From: an uncultured Candidatus Melainabacteria bacterium | GTDB taxonomy: Bacteria > Cyanobacteriota > Vampirovibrionia > Gastranaerophilales > Gastranaerophilaceae | Reading direction: 5' to 3' | Assembly: GCA_947361615.1 (NCBI GenBank) | Contig: CANAJP010000003.1 | Coordinates: forward strand, 17,432 to 81,431 | Length of the DNA stretch: 64,000 bases | Part shown: in pieces, positions 1 to 8,314 of the stretch | How the letters are laid out: each line of letters starts with the position of its first letter | How positions within the stretch are numbered: the stretch's first letter is position 1 | Notes under the pieces: model-generated | Databases searched by the model: none | What the model saw: only the letters and a program-made list of their open reading frames with translations | Told to the model about the DNA's origin: nothing | Translations under genes and position numbers: made by a program

Positions 1-132
1 TTCAACGTACTCTTCAGTATATTTTGCAGGGTATTTTTTGTTATAAACCGCAGACTTTTCGGCGGCTATTGCGGCCGTTGAAATCATACAGCCCATCAAT
101 GAAATACATAAAAGTTTCTTAATCTTCCTCAT
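1..132 (-). CDS. Secreted protein with signal peptide (partial)
   Basis: This is the N-terminal 44 codons of a gene running off the left edge; it is too short for the ORF track. It starts at an ATG that overlaps the end of the upstream TPR gene by 14 bases, which suggests translational coupling. The product begins MRKIKKLLCISLMGCMISTAAIA, a basic start followed by a hydrophobic stretch and an AIA-type cleavage site, so it is probably exported. The remaining visible residues (AEKSAVYNKKYPAKYTEEYVE) do not identify a family. Function is unknown. Confidence 0.6.
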   Translation of the reverse strand, partial: MRKIKKLLCISLMGCMISTAAIAAEKSAVYNKKYPAKYTEEYVE

Positions 133-1702
133 AACTCTCACTTTCTATTACGCATATAGTAATAGTATAATGCATATATACCGCAGACGTACTATCAATG
201 GTTACAGCTTCATTAGCATATTCAAGCGCTGATTTTATATCTTCTTTTTCAAGGTAAACTCTTGCCATTTCAGCGTAATATTCCGGATTTGCTAAATCAT
301 ACATAATTGCACGTTTTAAGCATTCAACAGCCTCGTCATAATCATTTTTACTTTTGCGAACAAGCCCCAGATAGTAATAAGCTATAGAAAAATTAATATC
401 AACAGTCAACGCTTCCTGTGCAAAATCCTGTGCTTTCTCTAAATCTGCCAACCCGTATGCAGCTTTCATTGCAACAGAATACGCCGGCATGTAAAAACGG
501 TTATTTAAAATCAATTTTTCAACGAGTTCAAGCGCTTCGTTGAATTTTCCCTGTTCAGCGAAAAGATAAGCCAGAACACAAATCGATTCAGGATTTTCGG
601 CATTATAAAGAATTACTTTTTGAATAAGATTTTCCGCTTTTTCAAACAGTTTCAAATCCACAAGAACTTTAGCAAGTGATGTATTGGCAAAATCGTTATC
701 AGGAGTGACTGTAAGAACTTTTTCCAACTCTTCTTTAGCACCAAGATAATCTTTATTTTGATATTTTAACAGCGCATCAAGGACTTTCGTATCAAGATGT
801 TCGTCGTCAATATGCTTGATATTCGCGACTTCAAGGCGTGCTTTTGCAAAATCTTTTGCTTCATAATAAAGATTTGCAAGCGCAAAACGATAATCGACAT
901 TTGAAACATCAAGCGATACAGCTTTTCTATAAGCCTCCTCCGCTTCCTCAAGCCAGCCGTTATAAAAATAAGCGTTACCTAAGTTAAAATATAATTTCGG
1001 ATTTGCAGGCTCCAGCGCAACGGCTTTGGCAAAACACTTTATCGCCTCAATAAATTTCATTTCTTCAATATAGAAAAGGCCCTTGAGGTTCAAGACATCA
1101 ACGTTTTCAATATTCAAATCCATAACCAGACTTTTGGCGGTTTCAAGTTCGTTTTTGTTGAATGCAATAAGTGCAAGAACGGCTTTCTTATCATCAGAAT
1201 CTGGAATATTTTGAAGCAAAGCCTCAGCATCCGCAACAAACGCGTGATTTACATAAACACCTGCGATTTTCAGTCGAACATTTTCACTAAGTTCAGCGAC
1301 ACTAACAAGATCTCTAAGAGCTTTTATGTCGGCAAACTTATCCAGCACATCTACAAACAGAATATAAGTCTTATCAGATGGCATAATTTGAACCGCTTTA
1401 AGTGCATATTCAAGAGCGTCTTTGAATTTTCCTGCTGAAAAATTCTTGTTATACAAAGCACAAATCGCACAAAGATTATTTTCATCTACTTCAAGAATAT
1501 CTTTATAATAGCGAATAGAACGCTCAATATCATTCATAAGCGCATAAAGTTCGGCAAGCTGGGTAAGTACATCAATATTATCCGGCTCAACGTCAAGTGC
1601 CTTATATAAAGCTTCAACCGCAAGTTTGTATTCTCCGTTTTCACGGTGTTCACAAGCTCTGTCAAAATTCAATTTAAGCTCATCTACTTCTTTTCCGACC
1701 AT
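119..1702 (-). CDS. Tetratricopeptide-repeat protein
   Basis: The 527-residue product is made almost entirely of 34-residue TPR units. The recurring pattern of A/G-x-x-Y/F and E/D-A-x-x-x-x-x-K-A-x-x-L/x-P is clear, for example PANPKLYFNLGNAYFYNGW and EEAEEAYRKAVSLD. I count roughly a dozen units. There is no signal peptide or membrane segment, so it is probably a cytoplasmic scaffold. It lies 3 bases after the FtsB-like gene and overlaps the following secreted-protein gene, so the three are probably co-transcribed. TPR proteins mediate protein-protein contacts; the partner cannot be read from sequence. Confidence 0.85.
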   Translation of the reverse strand: MVGKEVDELKLNFDRACEHRENGEYKLAVEALYKALDVEPDNIDVLTQLAELYALMNDIERSIRYYKDILEVDENNLCAICALYNKNFSAGKFKDALEYALKAVQIMPSDKTYILFVDVLDKFADIKALRDLVSVAELSENVRLKIAGVYVNHAFVADAEALLQNIPDSDDKKAVLALIAFNKNELETAKSLVMDLNIENVDVLNLKGLFYIEEMKFIEAIKCFAKAVALEPANPKLYFNLGNAYFYNGWLEEAEEAYRKAVSLDVSNVDYRFALANLYYEAKDFAKARLEVANIKHIDDEHLDTKVLDALLKYQNKDYLGAKEELEKVLTVTPDNDFANTSLAKVLVDLKLFEKAENLIQKVILYNAENPESICVLAYLFAEQGKFNEALELVEKLILNNRFYMPAYSVAMKAAYGLADLEKAQDFAQEALTVDINFSIAYYYLGLVRKSKNDYDEAVECLKRAIMYDLANPEYYAEMARVYLEKEDIKSALEYANEAVTIDSTSAVYMHYTITICVIESESYEED

Positions 1703-1705
1703 AAA

Positions 1706-2086
1706 CTATTCCTGCTTGTTTCCCTGTAAATCTTCAGCCTGCTGCTCGTTAATCAGGATTAGAACCTCATCTTCGCTGGCCATTTTCAAAGAGTTCCGAG
1801 CGATTCCCTCAAGCTGTGATACCTGAGAATACGCCTTAATCTCATTTTTAAGCTGTTCGTTTCTGGCAGCGGAAATATTTTTCAAACGCTCTAAATCCGA
1901 AATTTTCCCGTTAAACGCCACAACTTTAGAGAAATTTATTAAAACACTCCATCCGACTTGAATAAGCGCAAAAAGTAAAAACAGCGTCAAACCGGAATAA
2001 TAAATTTTTTCGTGCGGTTTAGCCGAATCTTTTTTACCGATTTTTCTAATCTTTTCGAAAACTTTTGTACGCTTTTTTTTGTCCAC
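1706..2086 (-). CDS. FtsB/DivIC-like septum formation protein
   Basis: A small bitopic membrane protein of the septum-formation initiator (FtsB/DivIC) type. A basic cytoplasmic N-terminus is followed by one membrane segment (IYYSGLTLFLLFALIQVGW), a coiled coil rich in K/E/L, and a C-terminal LEGIARNSLKMASEDEVLILI. That last stretch matches the family signature in which IARxxLxM is followed by a short strand. I placed the start at a GTG (126 residues) preceded by AGAGGTG. The ORF-track start is upstream without a ribosome site and would overlap the neighbouring gene. The family bridges early and late divisome components in the inner membrane. Confidence 0.7.
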   Translation of the reverse strand: MDKKKRTKVFEKIRKIGKKDSAKPHEKIYYSGLTLFLLFALIQVGWSVLINFSKVVAFNGKISDLERLKNISAARNEQLKNEIKAYSQVSQLEGIARNSLKMASEDEVLILINEQQAEDLQGNKQE

Positions 2087-2150
2087 AAAACACCTCTTAA
2101 TATCAATTATAAACAAAAGATATTCAATGTACAAAATTGTTTTAATAAAT

Positions 2151-2984
2151 TTACAATTCCAGTTTGGTTGAAAACTCAAATTTTGTTCTCATTAGAGAAT
2201 TTGTATCATCATAAGTCTGTCCGGCGCCAAGTTCCACGTTAAACCTGTCATTCCCTTGATATGCAAAAGGCGTTAAAAGCAATATTAACTGTGCAGTTTT
2301 ACGTTGACGTGTCAAATCAGCTTTCAAAACATTTTTTATCGCAAGCGCCTTATTTAAACGCAATTCCGGTGCAATAGAAACATTATTGGTCGTAAGTCCG
2401 TATGTTGCAACCTGCTCTTTATAAACTTGAGTTTTTAGAGAAAAGTTTTTCTTGTTATACTTTGAAAACAGTCCGGAAGAATACTCAAGGCTCGATAGCG
2501 ATGAAACTTCCGAAGAAAAATTTGTACCAAAAGAAAAATCACCGTATTTTTCTTCAATGCCTTTATAATCACCTGCAATCCAGCTTTCCTCATCGCCCCG
2601 ATATGAAGCCTGAACAACTTTATTAGAAACTCTTGCCGCCTTGTTTGCTTCAAGTTTTTTATTATAATCTTTCAAACTCGTAGCCGAAATCTTCTGAGGT
2701 TGAGAAATATTTATTTTTTTGGAATTTGTCGTTTTATCCAGACTTACAACATCCAAATTATCAAAGTATTGGATTTCCGTTTTCAAAACTGGCGTTTTAA
2801 CAGCCGTGTTAGTTTTTAAATCAGTGTTACCGATTTCTTGAACCACAGGATGTTCCTCTTCTTCTTCATCCGGAATTTCATAAATAAAAACATTAGGGAT
2901 ATAACCGTCCGGATTTTTATTCTTGGCATGTACCGACGGGGTAAATAATAATAACGTTAAAATTATTAAAATAATCTCTCTCAT
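2151..2984 (-). CDS. Secreted protein, possibly outer-membrane associated
   Basis: This 277-residue protein starts MREIILIILTLLLFTPSVHA, a good signal peptide with an AxA-like site (VHA). An acidic linker with EIPDEEEEEHP follows, then a lysine/serine-rich middle. The C-terminal ~120 residues alternate polar and hydrophobic residues and end in KFEFSTKLEL, as in beta-strands of an outer-membrane protein. I do not recognise a family. The upstream context is divergent from pilT. The start is preceded by TAAAAT eight bases upstream rather than a Shine-Dalgarno, so the mRNA may be nearly leaderless. Confidence 0.6.
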   Translation of the reverse strand: MREIILIILTLLLFTPSVHAKNKNPDGYIPNVFIYEIPDEEEEEHPVVQEIGNTDLKTNTAVKTPVLKTEIQYFDNLDVVSLDKTTNSKKINISQPQKISATSLKDYNKKLEANKAARVSNKVVQASYRGDEESWIAGDYKGIEEKYGDFSFGTNFSSEVSSLSSLEYSSGLFSKYNKKNFSLKTQVYKEQVATYGLTTNNVSIAPELRLNKALAIKNVLKADLTRQRKTAQLILLLTPFAYQGNDRFNVELGAGQTYDDTNSLMRTKFEFSTKLEL

Positions 2985-3049
2985 AATAAAATATTTTACT
3001 ATTTTTTTGCATTTTATTCAACTATTTTTATTAATTTATTGTTAAAAAT

Positions 3050-3078
3050 TTGCCCGCTGACACGCAAACAAATATAAT
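3050..3078 (+). promoter_or_regulatory. Putative sigma-70 promoter of pilT
   Basis: TTGCCC and TATAAT are separated by 17 bases in the 126-base gap between the divergent secreted-protein gene and pilT. The TATAAT is a perfect -10 match and the -35 is moderate. Transcription would start about 25 bases before the TTG start codon, leaving room for the AGGAGA ribosome site. Confidence 0.5.
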
Positions 3079-3110
3079 TAATAAGGATAGTTGTATTAGG
3101 AGATAGAGAA

Positions 3111-4247
3111 TTGGAAAACGAATACCAGTTAGTGAAACACGATTTATTTGAAATTAATGAATGCCTTGAAGAAATGGTTAAATTTGGTGTATCCGATATA
3201 CACCTGCTAGCCGATTCCTATCCAATTTATCGCAAAAATGGTAAAATCCAGCAGGCAGATAATTACCCGATTCTTACAGAAGATGTTATTCTTACCTCAA
3301 TAAAACAAATTTTACCTGTACAAACTATTCCAAACCACATTGCAATGAAGATGGAAACATCTAACGACTTTGACTTTTGCTATGAAATCAACGGACTTTC
3401 AAGATTTCGTGTAAATGTCTGCAGCAGAATGTACAAAAAAGGTATGGTAATAAGGGTTATTCCGTTTGAACCAGTAGCACTTGACGACTTACATCTTCCA
3501 CCTGCCGTATCAAATATTACCGGGTATAACAACGGTCTTGTACTTGTCACAGGTCCAACCGGTTCAGGGAAATCCACCACACTTGCCTCAATGATTGAAC
3601 ACATCAACAAAACCCAGCAAAAACATATAATCTCAATAGAAGACCCTGTTGAATTTGTTTTCACGAATAAAAAATGTGTAATCTCGCAACGTCAGGTAGA
3701 ATTCGATACAGAAAGTTTTTCAAGCGGTGTAAAATATGCACTCCGTCAAGACCCTGATATCATTTTCATCGGTGAAATCCGTGATATGGAAACTCTCAAT
3801 GCTGCACTTAAAGCCGCAGAAACAGGGCACCTTGTGTTCTCAACTCTTCACACAAACGACGCAGTCCAAACAATTAACCGTATCGTTAACATGTTTGAAC
3901 CGGAACAACGCCAATTTCTTCGTCAGCAGCTAGCCTCAACTCTTAGAGCTACCTTAGCACAAAAACTTGTTCCAACAATCGATGGAAACTCAAGAAGACC
4001 TGCATGCGAACTTTTAGTCGTAACCTCAACCATTAAAGATATGATTTTAAAAGATGAAATAGACGGTATTTATTCTCTTGTCAAAGCCGGTTCTTTTAAC
4101 CAGATGATTACAATGAATACATCACTATTCCAGCTATATAAAGCAGGAATAATTTCTGCTGAAACTGCCGTTGAATACTCCGACAATAGAAATGAATTAC
4201 AACAAATGCTAAGAGGCATGTACCACGGAGTTTCACGTGACAACTAG
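3111..4247 (+). CDS. pilT: Twitching motility ATPase PilT
   Basis: PilT is the hexameric cytoplasmic motor that depolymerises type IV pili and drives retraction. The 378-residue product has the full set of secretion-ATPase motifs. These are Walker A GPTGSGKSTT near residue 148, the Asp box (HIISIEDPVEF), the Walker B region IFIGEIRDMETL near 218 and the His box HLVFSTLHTNDA near 238. The PilT-typical N-terminal PAS-like domain with SDIHL is present. The start is TTG, preceded by TTAGGAGAT. recO overlaps its 3' end by 11 bases. It is the obvious partner for the prepilin genes at the right end of the window, although no pilus assembly genes lie beside it. Confidence 0.95.
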   Translation: MENEYQLVKHDLFEINECLEEMVKFGVSDIHLLADSYPIYRKNGKIQQADNYPILTEDVILTSIKQILPVQTIPNHIAMKMETSNDFDFCYEINGLSRFRVNVCSRMYKKGMVIRVIPFEPVALDDLHLPPAVSNITGYNNGLVLVTGPTGSGKSTTLASMIEHINKTQQKHIISIEDPVEFVFTNKKCVISQRQVEFDTESFSSGVKYALRQDPDIIFIGEIRDMETLNAALKAAETGHLVFSTLHTNDAVQTINRIVNMFEPEQRQFLRQQLASTLRATLAQKLVPTIDGNSRRPACELLVVTSTIKDMILKDEIDGIYSLVKAGSFNQMITMNTSLFQLYKAGIISAETAVEYSDNRNELQQMLRGMYHGVSRDN

Positions 4248-5001
4248 ACAGACCTACACAACTAACGCGATTAACCTCAAATCTTATCCACTTAAAGAAT
4301 CCGATAAGATTGTCGTGATGTACTCACGCGACAAAGGTATAATCCGTGCAGTTGCAAAGGGAATTAAAAAGCCGAAAAGTTCCTTAGGCGCAAGAATGGA
4401 AGCGTTTATTGCAAACAACCTTCTTCTTGCCAAAGGGCGTAATATGGATGTTGTGTCACAGGCAGAAACCCTTAATTCTTTTGGAGGAACCCGAAAAGAT
4501 TTAGACAAAATTTTTTACTCTATGTATCTTACAGAAGTAGTGAATAATTTTGGCGTCGAAAACGATCCCTGTTCCGCTGAAACCTATGATACTCTTTACA
4601 ATGCATTAAAAACAATTGCTGACGCTCCTGAGAAAAAAGATATTCTCCTAACAGTATTAAAATTTCAACTAAAAATAATGAACATCTCCGGTTTCTCACC
4701 AGAATTTAATACTTGCTTGAAATGCGGCTGCAAAGTCGATACTAACGCATATTTTCTTATCAACGAGGGCGGGATTATATGCGAAGAATGCATAAACGAT
4801 TCTCGCGGCAAACTTATCATTCACAGCAAAATAAGAGAGTTTTTAAACTACCTTACAAATGCTGATTACACAGCTGTAACCGATTACGAAACAAAAGCAA
4901 CCGAAAAAGTTTGTGAAGTTTGTTTTAATCTGTTAAAAAAATGTATTGAACAGCACAGCACAAGAAAAATCAGAACAACCGAAATCCTCGCCGCAATTTA
5001 G
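4237..5001 (+). CDS. recO: DNA repair protein RecO
   Basis: RecO loads RecA onto SSB-coated single-stranded DNA together with RecR in the RecFOR pathway. The 254-residue product has the N-terminal OB-fold start (TNAINLKSYPLKESDKIVVMYS), the GARMEAF region and a zinc-binding pair CLKCGC...CEEC in the C-terminal half. Start is GTG, overlapping pilT by 11 bases, so translation is probably coupled. It converges on trmD with a 4-base overlap of the stop regions. The length is normal for the family. Confidence 0.9.
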   Translation: MTTRQTYTTNAINLKSYPLKESDKIVVMYSRDKGIIRAVAKGIKKPKSSLGARMEAFIANNLLLAKGRNMDVVSQAETLNSFGGTRKDLDKIFYSMYLTEVVNNFGVENDPCSAETYDTLYNALKTIADAPEKKDILLTVLKFQLKIMNISGFSPEFNTCLKCGCKVDTNAYFLINEGGIICEECINDSRGKLIIHSKIREFLNYLTNADYTAVTDYETKATEKVCEVCFNLLKKCIEQHSTRKIRTTEILAAI

Positions 5002-5687
5002 TTATTGTTCATATATTTTTCGTAAAGATCCGGACGCTTTTCTTTTGTACGCTTTAAGCTTTCCTGTAAACGAAATTCGTCGATAAGTTTGTGATTCCCG
5101 TTCAAAAGAACTTCAGGAACTTCTAATCCTCGATAAAGGCGCGGTTTTGTATAGTGCGGATATTCAATCAAACCGTTAGAAAATGTATCGTAATCCGCAG
5201 ATTCAATCTTGCCTAAAGTTCCCTCAATCTTACGGCTTACAGCGTCAATAAGGCAAAGTGCAGGAAGTTCTCCGCCTGTCAAAACAAAATCACCAACCGA
5301 AATCTCAACAGGTTTGATAATTTCTCTTATACGCTCATCAAATCCCTCATAATGCCCGCATAACATAACAATCTGGTCATATTTAGCTAAATCATTCACA
5401 ACGCTGTCGGTCAACGGTTTTCCCTGCGGTGTCAGCATTACTGTCACAGAATTCTCAACACGTTCAAGGCTTTCGTACGCATCAACATAAGGTTGAGGCA
5501 TCAAAACCATTCCTGCACCGCCACCATAAGGTGTATCATCGACTTTTTTATGTTTATCCAGCGTAAAATCACGCGGATTTACAGTGTTGACCGAAAAAAC
5601 TTCACTCTCACGCGCACGTTTCATAATACTGACATTACAATATGCCTCGATAATTTCAGGAAACAGTGTCAAAACATCAAAACGCAT
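4998..5687 (-). CDS. trmD: tRNA (guanine-N1-)-methyltransferase TrmD
   Basis: TrmD methylates N1 of G37 in tRNAs reading CNN codons and so prevents frameshifting. The 229-residue product starts MRFDVLTLFPEII. It carries the trefoil-knot S-adenosylmethionine site, including DDTPYGGGAGMVLMPQPY, LCGHYEGFDERI and the ISVGDFVLTGGELPAL loop. The rimM stop and trmD start overlap as TAATG, so the two are translationally coupled in the usual rimM-trmD order. The usual rplS does not follow; recO converges instead. Confidence 0.96.
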   Translation of the reverse strand: MRFDVLTLFPEIIEAYCNVSIMKRARESEVFSVNTVNPRDFTLDKHKKVDDTPYGGGAGMVLMPQPYVDAYESLERVENSVTVMLTPQGKPLTDSVVNDLAKYDQIVMLCGHYEGFDERIREIIKPVEISVGDFVLTGGELPALCLIDAVSRKIEGTLGKIESADYDTFSNGLIEYPHYTKPRLYRGLEVPEVLLNGNHKLIDEFRLQESLKRTKEKRPDLYEKYMNNN

Positions 5688-6199
5688 TATTCTAAAAGCC
5701 CTTCAATATTATTGACAACAACTTTTTTCGTTTTAATATCGACAGACGGAACAATCGCTTTTACAAACGGAATAAGTGAAACTTTGCTGCTTTTTGTTTT
5801 AACTGAAAGCAAATCCGTTGCACCGTTGTTAGAAACTCCGACAACAAATCCAAGACTTTTGCCCTCGGCATCAAAAACGCCAAGCCCAACAAGTTCATCG
5901 ATTAAGAACTCATCTTCATCAAGAGTCTCACGAATAATTTCTTCCTCAACAAAAAGCAAGCAACCTTTATATTCAAGAAGCTCGTTGATTGAAGTAATAT
6001 TCTTAAATTTTACCAGTGCAAAAGTTTTATTCAAACGAATTGACTCAATCTCAAAGGGTAAATATTCACTGTCTTTTTTAATAAAAACAGATTTTAAGCC
6101 AAGAAAAAATTCTTCTTGATTCTTAGAAAAGCCAACCTTAGCTTCTCCCTTAATCCCATGAAAATTAAGAATTTTTCCGACAGAAACGAACTTACTCAT
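5687..6199 (-). CDS. rimM: 16S rRNA processing protein RimM
   Basis: RimM is a 30S assembly factor that binds ribosomal protein S19. The 170-residue product has the N-terminal RimM domain (VGKILNFHGIKGEAKVGF) and the C-terminal PRC-barrel (LIDELVGLGVFDAEGKSLGFVVGV... LIPFVKAIVPSVDIKTKKV). It overlaps the upstream zinc-ribbon gene by 8 bases and trmD by 1 base, so all three are one operon. Confidence 0.93.
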   Translation of the reverse strand: MSKFVSVGKILNFHGIKGEAKVGFSKNQEEFFLGLKSVFIKKDSEYLPFEIESIRLNKTFALVKFKNITSINELLEYKGCLLFVEEEIIRETLDEDEFLIDELVGLGVFDAEGKSLGFVVGVSNNGATDLLSVKTKSSKVSLIPFVKAIVPSVDIKTKKVVVNNIEGLLE

Positions 6200-7259
6200 G
6201 AGCTTTAGGTTTTCTGCCTCTTTTTGGTTTTTCTTTTACTTCTTCAACAGGCGCTTCTGCGACAGGCACAGCCTCCGCTACCGGTTCCTCAACTTTTTCT
6301 GCAGCAGCTTTAGCAAGTTTTTCGGCTTCTTTTTGAGCTTTTGCCGCATTAGATTGTTTAGTTTTTTCAATTAAAACTTCAGGAACATCGGTTCTTTCTT
6401 CGTTCCAGCGCGGAAGTCCCATTTGCGCACGTATCAAACCAATACCAACGTGTACACGCCATTCATCCATTTTCAATTGTGCAGCAATAATTTTGTGGCA
6501 ACCAATTGGAGGTAATGGCAATAATAAACCGTAAAGGTTTTTGATTGCAAACAACTGATCCGGAGAAATCGCGAGTTTACGTTTCGGGAACGGAAGTTTC
6601 GGCAACATCATTTTTTGTCTGACCAAATTTATGCCAAAAAATACTTTTCTAGGTTCCAACCCGATTTTTTCAGCAATAACTTCATGTGCATCAGGGTTTG
6701 GAAGCGGCATCATCATTTTGTATAACAATTCAATTTGAGCTAGTTGTTCTTTGCTAACAAGTAATTGTTTAGGTGCCCTGTTACGATTTTGCATAGGGCG
6801 TCTATTATTTTGGAAACGGTTTCCGCCCTGTGGACGATTATTGTTATAACCACCGCGGTTGTTATTATTTTGATAACGGTTGTTATTTTGTGGTCTTTGG
6901 CCATATCCGCCACGATTATTGCTTTGATAGCGGTTATTATTTTGCGGACGATTGTTGTTATATCCGCCACGGTTGTAGTTATTTCTATCTCTATTGTCGT
7001 AAGATGGACGTTGAGGTCTTGAATATCTTTGCTGCTGTTCATCGTTACCGCCGGCGCTGTAAAATCTAGGAACATCTTCGTTAGGTCTATTATCGTTACC
7101 ACCTGCGGAATAAGATTGTTGCGGTGCAGGATTAGATGCAGAAGCATCGTTATTCAACATCATACTTTTGTCAGGGTATAAACATTCAGGACAAATCACT
7201 CTCTTAGGGTTTTTGGTCTCGAACTCACGACCACATTTAATACATTTGTTTACATACAT
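6192..7259 (-). CDS. Zinc-ribbon protein with RGG/Asn-rich repeats, putative RNA-binding
   Basis: A 355-residue protein of unusual build. Residues 1-30 form a CxxC...CxxC zinc ribbon (CIKCG at 6, CPEC at 23). Residues ~40-160 are low complexity, rich in N, R, G, Y and Q, with about three imperfect 18-residue units of NRGGYNNNRPQNNNRYQ. Then come two related ~50-residue helical modules (SKEQLAQIELLYKMMMPLPNPD and SPDQLFAIKNLYGLLLPLPPIG). It ends with an A/K/E-rich tail closing in PKRGRKPKA, an AT-hook-like stretch. It overlaps rimM by 8 bases and heads the rimM-trmD operon, where many bacteria have rpsP and a KH-domain protein. An RNA-binding role is inferred from this composition and context. 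I do not know a named family. Confidence 0.65.
   Translation of the reverse strand: MYVNKCIKCGREFETKNPKRVICPECLYPDKSMMLNNDASASNPAPQQSYSAGGNDNRPNEDVPRFYSAGGNDEQQQRYSRPQRPSYDNRDRNNYNRGGYNNNRPQNNNRYQSNNRGGYGQRPQNNNRYQNNNNRGGYNNNRPQGGNRFQNNRRPMQNRNRAPKQLLVSKEQLAQIELLYKMMMPLPNPDAHEVIAEKIGLEPRKVFFGINLVRQKMMLPKLPFPKRKLAISPDQLFAIKNLYGLLLPLPPIGCHKIIAAQLKMDEWRVHVGIGLIRAQMGLPRWNEERTDVPEVLIEKTKQSNAAKAQKEAEKLAKAAAEKVEEPVAEAVPVAEAPVEEVKEKPKRGRKPKAHE
6830..7000 (-). repeat. Intragenic tandem repeat encoding NNRGGY/NNNRPQ units
   Basis: Inside the zinc-ribbon protein gene the sequence repeats a ~54-base unit about three times with small changes. Recurrent forms are ccgcgg/ccacggttgttattatt and gataacggttgttattttg. 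The repeat encodes the flexible linker. Such in-frame repeats can change copy number between strains without breaking the gene. Confidence 0.55.
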
Positions 7260-7426
7260 AACAATAAATAGCCTCTTAATTAATAAAATACTTCTCTAAA
7301 ATACGTATTTGAATAAAAAAATTTAATATTTCTCCTCGTAAATGATAAATATATAAAAAATTTCACTTCTAGTAGAAATTATAACACAAAGTGTAAAATT
7401 TTGCAAGCCCCGTAAGGAGCGCAGGG
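7260..7426. other. Intergenic, 167 bases, no gene seen
   Basis: This very AT-rich stretch holds the 5' region of the zinc-ribbon gene and the 3' end of ribF. Close to ribF there is a short GC-rich stretch, GCCCCGTAAGGAGCGCAGGGC, that could form a weak hairpin (GCCC/GGGC) and may end ribF transcription, but it lacks a clear T-run. No small ORF with a ribosome site is visible. Confidence 0.35.
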
Positions 7427-8314
7427 CTAAATCGCTCTGATATCATTTTTTATCTGCGAAACCAATTCATCCGCTGATGAAAATTTCTTTTCTGCACGTA
7501 AAAAATCCAAAACCTCAATCTGCAAGGTTTCGCCATAAATATCTTTATCAAAATTAAGGATATGAACTTCCAATAACGGAGTCGCGGTAAGGTTTTCAAA
7601 GGTAGGTTTTACGCCAAAGTTTGCAATCCCCTTCATACCATTTGCCCGAACAGCATAAACTCCAAACGGCAGCTTACAAATCTTCTCAGGATAAGAAACA
7701 TTCGCCGTTTTAAACCCTATTTTAGAAGCCAACCCCGCTCCTTTTTGAACAATGCCGGAAATAGAAAACGGCCGTCCAAGAAGTTCACAAACCTGTTTCA
7801 CTTCACCAGCGGCAAGCTTTTTTCTAATCAAAGAACTACTTACAACTTCGCCATCAATTTCAACGGGTGCAATTTTAAAATATTTATAACCGTATTTTTC
7901 CCCTAAATCGGCAAGTAATTCAGGAGTTCCGCTTTTTTTTGCACCAAAATTGTGATTAAAACCTGTTGAAATCGATATCGGGGCGAAATTTTTCACAAGA
8001 ATTTCGCGGACATATTCTTCACCATCCATGCCGGAAATCGCTGAAAAATCGAGTTCATAACAAAAATCCACACCAAGTTTTTCCAAATTTCTGCGACGCT
8101 CTTCTTCTGTTGAGATATATTCAGGTGCGCAACCGCGCAAAACCACCTGAGGATGTTCTTTAAATGTTATCACGGCCGACTTTGTTTCATTTTGACGGGC
8201 AAAATCAACTGCAGATTTTATTACCGCTTGATGCCCTGCGTGAACTCCATCAAAAAATCCGAGCGCGAGTGCTATATTCTTATTTTCATTATTTAATTCT
8301 GTATAAAACTTCAT
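7427..8314 (-). CDS. ribF: Riboflavin kinase/FAD synthetase RibF
   Basis: RibF makes FMN from riboflavin and ATP, then FAD. The 295-residue product has the N-terminal nucleotidyltransferase motif LGFFDGVHAGHQ, the VSSSLIRKKLAAGEV segment, and the C-terminal flavokinase domain (GAGLASKIGFKTANVSYP, GVYAVRANGMKGIANFGVKPTF). The length is usual. It follows ldpA with a 4-base ATGA-type overlap, so it is last in the serine hydrolase-ldpA-ribF operon. Confidence 0.93.
   Translation of the reverse strand: MKFYTELNNENKNIALALGFFDGVHAGHQAVIKSAVDFARQNETKSAVITFKEHPQVVLRGCAPEYISTEEERRRNLEKLGVDFCYELDFSAISGMDGEEYVREILVKNFAPISISTGFNHNFGAKKSGTPELLADLGEKYGYKYFKIAPVEIDGEVVSSSLIRKKLAAGEVKQVCELLGRPFSISGIVQKGAGLASKIGFKTANVSYPEKICKLPFGVYAVRANGMKGIANFGVKPTFENLTATPLLEVHILNFDKDIYGETLQIEVLDFLRAEKKFSSADELVSQIKNDIRAI

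Noticed and set aside
6740-7147. Out-of-frame ORFs over the Asn-rich repeats (also 6765 and 6830 on plus)
   Set aside because: Repeat-driven open frames with Thr/Ile or Val/Ile monotony; the zinc-ribbon frame has the motifs and the operon overlap.
7380-7426. Strong terminator after ribF
   Set aside because: The GC-rich stretch has only a 4-bp stem and no T-run.
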